A DNA stretch of 64,000 bases from Cepaea nemoralis (Eukaryota; Mollusca; Gastropoda; Stylommatophora; Helicidae): NCBI GenBank assembly GCA_014155875.1, contig JACEFZ010027747.1:124001-188000 (forward strand), read 5' to 3'. A program made the translations under genes and the position numbers. The notes under the pieces are model-generated. The model was not told where the DNA came from and searched no databases. It was given only the letters and a program-made list of their open reading frames with translations. Positions within the stretch are counted from its first letter, which is position 1; each line of letters starts with the position of its first letter. Positions 45,745-54,673 of this stretch are shown one piece after another.

Positions 45745-45935
45745 AAACTGTCATTTACTGCTAGCATAGTACCTTGCGGTGTATGCAGGGGGGTCTTGAG
45801 CCTGGGGAATTAAGGTCGCCTGGCTAGTGCAGTCGCCGCGAACTGTGCAGTTTAGAGTTTTCTTAGGCCCCCGAAGAAAAGAAAAAAAAAACACCTTTAC
45901 CGAAGATTCGAACCCGGGTCTCACGAAGGAGAGAT
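45745..45935 (-). mobile_element. SINE-D copy 3
   Basis: Matches 4447-4664: GTCATTTACTGCTAGCATAG (3' side), CTTGCGGTGTATGCAG, then GCGAACTGTGCAG, an A-run, and GATTCGAACCCGGGT (B box complement). The head is truncated at about 45932. Confidence 0.83.
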
Positions 45936-46148
45936 TTCATTTTCGGATTTTGTTTAAAATATCACCTGGACCTAGCTTAAAATGGGTACCAAGAAATGCC
46001 TTGGGAAGTAAAGACGGCCGGTGTGACATGGGCCACGTGACCCACCATGTGGCGACTGGCCTAAGGTGACATCTGGCTAGTACCTGACACGCAAGACGCC
46101 TGAAGGGATGCGGACACGGGATCCTTGACGCTATTACTAGGGCGTATG

Positions 46149-46282
46149 TTTAATGACTGTGCAGTATTTGAAAATATTGCCGATCCACATTTTGTATTTA
46201 ACTAGTTTGTTGCATGAACTTTACAGAGGCTGAATACAAAACTTAGACCGGCAATATTTTCAAACACTGCACAGTCATTAAA
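46149..46282. mobile_element. Short MITE with 34-bp terminal inverted repeats
   Basis: TTTAATGACTGTGCAGTATT, then TGAAAATATTGCCG (46149-46182) is repeated inverted at 46249-46282 with one mismatch; inner flanks TTGTATTTA and TGAATACAA extend the hairpin. About 134 bp, no coding capacity. Confidence 0.85.
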
Positions 46283-46459
46283 AGTACACACTATATTACC
46301 TAGTCCATGTCGTTGATTACTCTCATTATTTCAGATGTGCTTGCATAAACTACTCAACCTTCTCAACACACTGTTCTTTTTTAGATTCATTCTCTTCTTC
46401 TTTACATTCATTGTTTCCTCGTTTTTGTTTTGTCACTCTTCTACATTTATTCCTCCAAA

Positions 46460-46575
<116 letters not shown>

Positions 46576-46594
46576 GATTATAAAGTAGTAGTAG

Positions 46595-46751
46595 TTAATT
46601 TGCATATCCTTTACCGGACGTTGCAGTCAATCCCAGCATTATTAGCTACTCGTGATTCCTAGGCAAATTTAGGTTCAGTAGTTTGGCGTTGGTGTCTGAA
46701 CGATCGGCACCCATACCATTTTATGAAAAACTCAACGCAAGGTGGTCTGCG
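46595..46751 (-). mobile_element. SINE-C copy 4, 5'-truncated, with TSD
   Basis: Starts (3' side) at TTAATTTGCATATCCTTTACCGGACG and stops at GGTGGTCTGCG. Flanked by GTAGTAGTAG at 46585-46594 and 46752-46761, which may be a target-site duplication within a TAG-rich stretch. Confidence 0.78.
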
Positions 46752-46823
46752 GTAGTAGTAGTACAAAAACTAATAATAATGTTAGACATGTTTTCCCCTC
46801 TTTGCTTGTCTAATTGTCTTACG

Positions 46824-46824
<1 letters not shown>

Positions 46825-46920
<96 letters not shown>

Positions 46921-46935
46921 GCACGCACGCACGCA
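46825..46935. repeat. (CT)n microsatellite
   Basis: About 46 CT repeats followed by (ACGC)n. Confidence 0.97.
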
Positions 46936-47585
46936 CTAGTGTTTGTAAATGTTGGTTCAGAGGCTAGTGATGTCACTGTATTCTGTGTAAATCTCTCCAG
47001 GATCTGACCGATTCTATTTGTTATATCCACACTTACCTATAGAAGCTAGGTAAAAGAACATATATCCCAATGACCCTCTGACAATTGGCTCAGCCCAAAT
47101 AACACATTACAACGTTTGCTACTTCTGCTCTTGTGCCACGGTTGTCATGGAAACTGAATGGTTGCCATGGTTGTGTAGCCAAACTGCTAACGTCTGTTTT
47201 CAACACAAGAAAGCCATTTTCATATTGGCCATTTCCATTTGGTAAAATGATCCTATGCAACGATAATACGCAAAATAATTTTCGATAAGTAACTGAACAA
47301 ATAGGTTACAAAAAACAACAACACATTTTTGTATGTTGTCTATATAATCTTTATAAAATAGCACCAGGAATGGCACTGAAACATTAAAAAACTAAACAGA
47401 TTATCATGTGACCAGAAACAGTATTATAAACAGCGAGAAAGCTGAAAGTATTCGTGCTAAAACTCTATTTCAGATGGCAGTAAGTAAATAACACAACTGA
47501 TTATAAAGATGTTATATTTGATCAGAATATGCATAAACAATAATTGTATTTACTTGTGCAGTTGACGTAGACAGTCAAAAAATTG
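46936..47585. other. No recognised feature
   Basis: Nothing supported. Confidence 0.6.
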
Positions 47586-47587
47586 TT

Positions 47588-47800
47588 ATGAGAAGAAATG
47601 AATTGGAGAACTTGGTGACAGCTGGCAAGATCGAAGGGAGGAGACCAAGGGGAAGACCTAGAAGCAAATACCTGGATGGCTTGGCCTGGTGGCATGGTCG
47701 AGACAGGAACACAGAGCTGATCCACGACTCTGGTGATCGAGTGAGATGGCAGAACATGACCGCCCACGCTTACCGGCATGGCACCTGATGGATGGATGGA
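47588..47800 (+). pseudogene. LINE C-terminal fragment with (GGAT)n tail
   Basis: A 66-residue open stretch: MRRNELENLVTAGKIEGRRP, RGRPRSKYLDGLAWWHGRD, TELIHDSGDRVRWQNMTAHA, YRHGT and a stop at 47786, then GGATGGATGGATG. This is an intact C-terminus, severely 5' truncated, of the family seen at 30.5-31.1 kb. Confidence 0.9.
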
Positions 47801-48340
47801 TGTGCAGTTATGTACAAATACGTTGGATAAAAGCCAGTATTGAACATCATCGGAAGAACGATTAACAACGTTGTATATGCTAATATCACAACTTTATTGG
47901 TAGTTTGAGAACCCGCGGTGCAAGAGAGCAGGCCAAAATGCAGGATGTGGATTGTACACTAGTATATGCTGCCGAGGCACCGACAATGAATATGGTTTTA
48001 GAAAATGAAATTTAGACGCAAGAATTGTGACTGTAATGAAGAATGGCTCTCATTTCACAGTTCAGAGAAGTGAAGAAACATATAATAACATAATATAACG
48101 GATACGTTGGAAATGGAAAGTGAGCTACTGGAAGAAATGAAGCATATTTTGCGCTATTATGCGACATAGCTCACTGATGAAATTAGAATGAGGGAAAGGG
48201 AGAAGTCTGAGCAAAAATGATAATAATACAAACTGGAAAGTAACCTTCAGTAGGTGGGCGAGGGACACTTGTTCAAGGTGTGTAAAGAGAAGCAGAAGGC
48301 GCTGGAGATCCATTGTAACTAATATTTATTGTGATACATC
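47801..48340. other. No recognised feature
   Basis: Nothing supported. Confidence 0.6.
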
Positions 48341-48344
48341 ATCA

Positions 48345-48680
48345 TTATGTGCCCTGCCTTCATATCTGCCCCAAAGATCTCGATCCTTGGTGTTCTGCAT
48401 CAACTCGGGTGATGGCATCTCCCATGCCACAGTCGCAGTCCATCCAGCATAGTGTCTCTTTTTATGCCTTTGCCTCTTTTGCCACTGATCGTTCCAGTTT
48501 TCACGACGTTCTCCCTTGCTTCTCTTTTAATCAAATGATAAAACAATGGAGTTTGTCTCTTTCTGATAGTTGTATGTATAGTTCTAGTTCCGTTAACCTC
48601 TTCCGGACAATCGTTGTTAATTACTCTAGCAGCCCAGGATATTCTGAAGACGGCATGTGCTTTGCTGTTTAATTCCAACC
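48345..48680 (-). pseudogene. LINE C-terminal fragment
   Basis: Minus strand TIHTTIRKRQTPLFYHLIKR, VKTGTISGKRGKGIKRDTML and DGLRLWHG correspond to the IKKRQ...GKIEGKRxRGR...LDGLRxWxG landmarks of the same LINE class; the GH.xR motif is degenerate. Confidence 0.78.
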
Positions 48681-48809
48681 ATCATCTTTGTCTGCGGTGT
48701 CAATTGGTCGCTATTCCAGTTAGAACTGCATTGTTTCTGGGCCCTGACTACATATGTGGACCTTGATATCAAGGTTAGGCATAAACCTGCTTCTTCTCTC
48801 TCACACAAA

Positions 48810-48878
48810 CCACACACACACACACACACACGCACACACAGACGAACAAACAAACACACACACACACTCATACACACA
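48810..48878. repeat. (CA)n microsatellite
   Basis: CA tract interrupted by GACGAACAAACAAAC. Confidence 0.93.
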
Positions 48879-49080
48879 GACCAGAGGACCCGAGCGCACA
48901 CTGGCAGAATCCACAGACTGAAGTCAGAGGAAGGGCACCTTTTATTAGGCTTGGACATCTATGCCAGGTTTATGGCAGCGCAGGTGGAAGTCTGGCATAA
49001 AATACTAGTGTGACCCTTTGTGGTCTGCATGTCCAGTGTGAAAGAGATACTCCACTGCATAGGGTGACAATTGGAAATCA

Positions 49081-49096
49081 CCCCTCTCTCTCCCCC

Positions 49097-49131
<35 letters not shown>

Positions 49132-49200
49132 CCTCTCTCTCTTTCTCTATTTCTCACTCTCTATTTTCTCCCTGCCCCCTCTCTCTCTCGTTCTCTCCCC
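49081..49200. repeat. (CT)n microsatellite
   Basis: Imperfect CT/CCCT tract. Confidence 0.95.
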
Positions 49201-49239
49201 CTCACCCCACCCCGCCCGACTCTCTCATACACATACACA

Positions 49240-49677
49240 CACAGTGAAAAGAGAAATAAATAACATACAAAAGATACACACATAAAACTATCACAAAAAC
49301 ACGGATACGTGAACACAGACAAATATCACGTGCAATATGTACACAGAAAAGTATCACACACAATGTACACATACTACTATTACACATACAAAATGTACAC
49401 ATAAAACACTTGCACACACAATGTACACATACTACTATTACACATACAAAATGTACACATAAAACACTTGCACACACAGTGTACACATAATACTATTGCA
49501 CACACAAAATGTACACATGAAACTCTTATACATTCAAAATGTACTAACAAAACTATTACACATTCAAAATGAGTACATAAACCTATTGCACACACTAAAT
49601 GTACACAGAAAACTATCACACATACAAAATGTACGCATAAAACTATTGTACACACAGAATGTACTCACAAAACTATT
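49240..49677. repeat. 30-bp minisatellite, part 1
   Basis: Unit CACACAAAATGTACACATAA followed by AACTATTGCA. Continues at 49937 and 50520 after two SINE insertions. Confidence 0.95.
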
Positions 49678-49924
49678 TTTTTTTTGGGTTCGCATATCCT
49701 TTACAGGACATCGCTGTCAACTTCAGCATCTTTCAGCTGATTGTTGATTTCTTGGCAAGATTACGCTCAGTAGTTTGCCATAACTTTCTGAGCAACCGGC
49801 TCACATACCCCGTAATTTATTGACGCGGAGAGAACCGCCCCCGATTCTCAGGCACGTCATGTTACTCACGAGAGTATACTGGATTACGGAGAAAGTCGCT
49901 AAACTCTAGGCCAGGGAGACCGGC
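49678..49924 (-). mobile_element. SINE-C copy 5, poly(A)-tailed, inside minisatellite
   Basis: Minus orientation, 3' poly(A) at 49678-49685. The 5' side reads CCGGTCTCCCTGGCCTAGAG (right end), a possible tRNA-like A-box region. CACAAAACTATT occurs at 49666-49677 and 49925-49936; this may be a duplication or two repeat units of the array. Confidence 0.88.
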
Positions 49925-49936
49925 CACAAAACTATT

Positions 49937-50279
49937 ACACATACAAAATGTACATATAGAACTATTGCACACACGAAATATACACATAAAGCTATTGCAC
50001 ACACAACATGTACACATAAAGCTATTGTACACACAAAATGTACACATAAAACTATTGCACACACAAAATGAACACAACATGTACAAAGAAAGCTATTACA
50101 CAAAATGTACATATAAAACTATTGCACACACGAAATATACACATAAAGCTATTGCACACACAAAATGTACACATAAAACTATTGCACACACAAAATGAAC
50201 ACAACATGTACAAAGAAAGCTATTACAAACAAAATGTACACATAAACTTATTGCACACACAAAATATTCACATAACACT
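49937..50279. repeat. 30-bp minisatellite, part 2
   Basis: Same unit. Includes a larger duplicated block with AACACAACATGTACAAAGAA at 50070 and 50199. Confidence 0.94.
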
Positions 50280-50522
50280 TTTTTTTTTCGCATATCCTTT
50301 ACAGGACATCACTGTCAACACCAGCATTTTACCACTGTCGTGGATTTCTTGGCAAGATTACGCTCAGTAGTTTGTCACTGCTTTCTGAGCGGCCGGCTTA
50401 CTTATCCCGTAAGTTACCAACGCAGCGAGAACCGCTTCCTATTCTCGCGCGTTGCGTTACCCCAAGTGGATAAACGGGATTACGGAGAAAGTCGCTTAAC
50501 GCCTAGGCCAAGGAGACCGGCT
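50280..50522 (-). mobile_element. SINE-C copy 6, poly(A)-tailed, inside minisatellite
   Basis: Same structure and orientation as copy 5: poly(A) at 50279-50289, TCGCATATCCTTTACAGGAC at the 3' side, CCTAGGCCAAGGAGACCGGC at the 5' side. Followed by a short remnant of the 30-bp array. Confidence 0.88.
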
Positions 50523-50551
50523 ATTGCACACATAAAATTTACACATAAAAC

Positions 50552-50590
50552 TATTCATTCATTCATTCATTCACTCATTCATTCATTATT
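50552..50590. repeat. (ATTC)n microsatellite
   Basis: About nine tetranucleotide units. Confidence 0.9.
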
Positions 50591-51120
50591 GTTACGACGT
50601 AACACATCTAACTTCACCTCAAGAGTAACACTTTTCCTGGTTCTCTTACAACCAGACACACTATCAGCACTTACTGTGCACTTTGAACTCATAATCAAGA
50701 GTGATTACACGATAAAATTCTGGAAAAACGCAGTGCACAAAATGTAAAATGGCGACGTTAACACAGCATAGCAACACAGGTGACGACGTTATAGCAGAAC
50801 GACGTAAAGTGATGTCCCATTGTGACAACGACGTTATAGCGACGTTATAGCGTAATAGCGAAACAACGTAAACCGAAGCGACGTATAGCGGGGCCTTCCT
50901 GTACTTAACGCATATGCCAGTGCCGTATACAGGGAAAACTGGAGTTCTTAACGTATCTAACGTAGAATAAGTAGAATTTATCGGTGCAGGTGCAGATTAA
51001 GTAAATCTCGGAGGCCAAAGTTGTACTAAAGAGCAGTGATTACAATCGAATCTCCACACCGTTCTAGGAACCGACCGAGAAACAATGAAAGCTGGGGAGG
51101 ATAAACACGGGTGATGCTTT
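50591..51120. other. Unassigned; repeated GACGTTATAGC motifs
   Basis: 50755-50890 has irregular repeats of GACGTTATAGC and ACGTAAAG/ACGTAAACC without a fixed period. Nothing coding. Confidence 0.5.
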
Positions 51121-51128
51121 CTCTAGAG

Positions 51129-51523
51129 CAGTGGTTCTCAACCGGTGGGGAATTCCCCCGGGAATTTTAGGGTTTCCAGGAAGGGGTGGGGGGGGGGGGG
51201 GAGAGTAAGATTATTTCAATATCGCATCAATACAAGAACCAGTTACTTGATATTGATTTTCCCTCTAAATTTTACAGTTCTGTACTTCTCGCGCTAATGA
51301 AATTCGTTTTATAATGTAAGTAGACACGCAAATCACGTTTTATGTAGATGTCTAGACTCGTTCTAGTACGTGTTATTAAATTTAACTTCCATTTTTATGT
51401 ATACTGTGTAAAAAAGGGGGGGGGGGGATTATAGGGAGGACATTCGAAAAAAGGGGGGGGGGGTATGACGTTCTGAACATATGGTAAATGGGGGAATGAG
51501 CCAAAATAGGTTGAGAACCACTG
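51129..51523. mobile_element. Nonautonomous hAT-type MITE with 8-bp TSD
   Basis: Terminal inverted repeats CAGTGGTTCTCAACC and GGTTGAGAACCACTG (15 bp, perfect), the classic hAT end. Flanks CTCTAGAG (51121-51128) and CTGTAGAG (51524-51531) fit an 8-bp duplication with one mismatch. No transposase; two G-runs (51188-51203, 51415-51427) are internal. Confidence 0.92.
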
Positions 51524-51531
51524 CTGTAGAG

Positions 51532-51999
51532 GCACCGTGGCAGCGGAAGTCACTGTTGAACAGACGTGGGAAATTGTTAGCCTGGCGGGAGCTACATTGA
51601 GGTCGAAGAATGGCCTTCTGGGATACAATCAGTGTAAACACGTCGTTTATTGTTACAGCAGGCGCCGGTAGGAACTTCATGATTTTTGTTTCTGGTTGCT
51701 ACGGAAGTTGATGCAGCACTAAAAGTTTGACTTCCATTCCACCCTCTTCGGATACCGGCATTATTTATGACGTTTTCGTTCACAAACATTTTATTTCCAT
51801 ATTGTAAGAACAAATTCTTATTTCTTTCTGGTGGGGTTAGCTATCGACATTTTGTGAACTCGCCCCTTCTCTTACTCCTCCTTTTTGGACATTTGGCGAA
51901 CGCAGATGTTCAAGAATGTTTCGCGCGCTATTATCAATCTTCATCCAGAAAGAATCATACCGGTAAGAAATTTCAATCCGATCCTAGAGAGATGGAAAC
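51532..51999. other. No recognised feature
   Basis: Nothing supported. Confidence 0.6.
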
Positions 52000-52325
52000 A
52001 AGGAATAACATGTCACTCTCAGAGAGACAGAAACATACCAGTCAGGAATATAAATCTATTCGCAGAGAGACATATACATACCTGTAAGGAGTGTCAATCT
52101 ATTCGCAGAGAGACATATACATACCTGTAAGAAGATTCAATCTATTCGCAGAGAGATAGAAACATACCAGTCAGGAATATCAATCTATTCTCGGAGAGAC
52201 AGAAAATACCAGTAAGGAGTATCAATCTACTCGCAGAGAGACAGACAGATACCAGTAAGGATAATCAAGTCATTTGGAGAGAAAGAAACATACCAGTAAA
52301 GTGTATCACTCATTTCCCGGAGAGA
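52000..52325. repeat. Roughly 43-bp minisatellite, about 7 copies
   Basis: Units CAGAGAGACATATACATACC followed by TGTAAGGAGTATCAATCTAT and TCG. Confidence 0.92.
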
Positions 52326-53479
52326 CAAACATATCAGTGGATTATACCAACTAAGACATCGACATATTTCAGACGTAAATAAATTGCTATATAATGAGAT
52401 TAAATTACTACATGATAAAATTAAATTACTACATGTTCATATTAAATAACTGCAAAATAATATTAAATATGTGTACGTTGCTATTTTATTACATTGTTGG
52501 TTTACAATATGAAACTATTAAACACTCAAGTGTCTCTAATGGTTTCATTCCAGTCGGAAAAAGAGAGATCCATTCAGAAGGATCTCTGATGGTGAGGCAT
52601 AGTGTATTGTCACAAATCATGTTCTTGTGTCATCGAAAATGCTTACTCACGAAATGAAGACTATTCTCTGCTAGAGGAAGAACCAGGTCAAGGATATGTC
52701 TGCAAGTTGTGACTTAATTATTAAATAATGCCTTTAGGAATGTTTACAAGTTGTCACTTAATTATTAAATAATGTCTTTAGGAAACTACGAGGTCCCAAG
52801 AAAAGCTAAGATACCAGGCATAAAAAATGAAAGGTCTTTAAAAATACTGTTAAATTTATTATCACAGCGAGTGATCACAGAAGCAGAAAGCACCAGAGAC
52901 AGGCCCACAGTTAAACAGTGCATACCGCCATCACAAGCTTCCTAAACAATCAGACTAACAGAATTAGTTAACTTACTGAACAGATCAAGGTTGGTCCCCG
53001 ATGCCTCCCTACAGGCCAGCGAGACACCTCGAGTGACGTCTGCAACAAGGACACTTTGGGATACAAGGTGCTAAGTATCCCTACGGAACAGGAAGCTCAC
53101 TGGGTTGTGATGTGTGACGTGCCTTTACTATACTGCGGATCTCTTCCATTAGCGAAACACTCAGTTGTCACTAATTGTTTCAGCCGGGCAACAGGGACGT
53201 CCACAGAAGTCAGACATATGATGGCTGGGACTGAGTCAATTCTCACAGATATGTCTTTGTGAAATTGAACATGTTCACCAGTTGTAACATCTGTTACACT
53301 GCTGGCTGTTTAGATTATTTCCTTGCTTAATATTGTTGCCTCTATGCCGTAGTAGCTAGTATACAATTATCCCGTTAGTAATGTAGTTAGTATCACACAT
53401 ACTGAAACATCCAAATAAACGACAGATAATAAATAGAATATTCACATCACACCAATGCAAACTTGGACATTTTCCAAAT
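52326..53479. other. No recognised feature
   Basis: AT-rich. A short duplicated segment (TTGTGACTTAATTATTAAAT / TTGTCACTTAATTATTAAAT at 52706 and 52749) is the only structure noted. Confidence 0.6.
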
Positions 53480-53800
53480 CAAACTTACGCTAGATGAGAT
53501 GCTTAAGAAGAGAATAGCTGTCAACGTAACAATAAAATACCTAGTGAGAAATGATGCTATCAGACAGACAGTGGGATCAAAACCTTGTGCCACCTGTATA
53601 GAAAGGCAGAAGATCAAATAGTTCGGTCTTCTCGATAGAATGCTACATCATCAACTACCACTGGCTACATCAAAGAACATCTGTTACGAGAGCAAAAGGA
53701 TGCCCAATAAGATAATGGATTGACGGCATCAAAGATATTGCACAATTAATCTTACGTAGGGACACTATCAGTCTTTATCAGGTATTCTTTTAGCAATTGT
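53480..53800 (+). pseudogene. Degraded LINE reverse transcriptase C-terminus
   Basis: CIERQKIK, a stop, FGLLDRMLHHQLPLA and, in the next frame, TRAKGCPIR, a stop, WIDGIKDIAQLILR recall the ...WxGHxxRM...RGRPRxRWxDGI landmarks. Highly diverged. Confidence 0.5.
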
Positions 53801-53875
53801 AGCAGTATCTTCAATAGCATCATGTTGTAAACTAGCACTATAATAAGGCAGCGCTGTCTTTAATACTAGCCTGTA

Positions 53876-53876
<1 letters not shown>

Positions 53877-53932
<56 letters not shown>
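53877..53932. repeat. (TTAG)n tail of the 468-bp LINE derivative
   Basis: Fourteen TTAG units at the 3' end (left side, minus orientation) of the deleted LINE element; the full-length partner has five. Confidence 0.97.
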
Positions 53933-54346
53933 CGACAGATCATCCTCATTGCACATCGAACCATTCAGTCCATAAGTGCTCCTATCCCCTCCTAAGCAAA
54001 TCCCGCAGCTTGTAGCGGCTCACGACACCAGTTCTGTGTTGGTTTATTCTTCTTCTTTGGCTTCCTGCGTAGTGTTCTTGTTCCGCACGGAGCACAAAAG
54101 TTGTTCTGCCATGTTGAAAAACAGAACACCACAGAAACACACAAGCTGTGAAAATTCACACAAGGATTGCTTCTCTCAGATGCACGAACTCCGTAGCATC
54201 AGCGAAGATCTTGAGAAGAAACTCCAGGTTTTACATCCTGGCACACACATTACACACATGAGATTAAAATATTCATCTCCTACGCGAAAAAGGAGAGGTC
54301 AAAATACAACACAACCGTCCGCCGCCATCTTGACCGGAAGCCAAGC
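53879..54346 (-). mobile_element. Internally deleted LINE derivative (RIME-like), 468 bp
   Basis: Minus strand, 5' to 3': about 270 bp matching the 5' end of the full-length LINE (including the CAAGATGGCGGCGGACGG-like start, the 16-mer GCTACGGAGTTCGTGC and the start codon context CAACATGGCAGAACAAC), fused near 54073-54077 to about 150 bp of its 3' end, then a (CTAA)14 tail. The missing part corresponds to roughly 54843-58281 of the long copy, i.e. nearly the whole ORF. Flanks ACTAGCCTGTATTA (53865-53878) and ACTAGCGTGTATTA (54347-54360) form a 14-bp target-site duplication with one mismatch, so the element was inserted as such. What remains of the reading frame is a 22-codon ORF after the AUG. 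By analogy with RIME/ingi and NARTc/L1Tc of trypanosomatids, it is presumably mobilised in trans. Confidence 0.93.
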
Positions 54347-54360
54347 ACTAGCGTGTATTA

Positions 54361-54658
54361 ATGTAGAAAGTCTAGAATATTATCATTGTAATAAAGCATT
54401 CTTGTCTATAATATCCCCTTTGTGCCCCGTATCCGCTATTGTGACATAGGCCCTCAAACAACTGAGGCCAAGCCGTCCGGTCTATTTGCTATCTCCTGCA
54501 GCTCGAGCCATGACCTCCCCGGTCTATCCTAGTATCACCACAGTACGACAGCCACGTCTGTAATATTATCATTATAGTAACATAACAACGCATTGACCAC
54601 AGTATCAGGAGATGAAGACTGTTTGTTGTATGTCCATATCTTGCTACAGCCACGCTAT
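54361..54658. other. Unique spacer between the two LINE-related elements
   Basis: No recognised feature; it lies outside both duplications, so the two insertions are independent events. Confidence 0.7.
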
Positions 54659-54673
54659 CAGTCAACAGCATGC
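54659..54673. repeat. Target-site duplication, left copy
   Basis: CAGTCAACAGCATGC, identical to 58552-58566, bracketing the full-length LINE. Confidence 0.97.

Noticed and set aside
48657..49013. 118-codon frame with a hydrophobic start resembling a signal peptide
   Set aside because: It runs into a CA microsatellite (His/Thr repeats) and begins within LINE debris.
53976..54449. Plus-strand frame of 157 codons
   Set aside because: It runs antisense through the 468-bp LINE derivative and into its flank; no domain.
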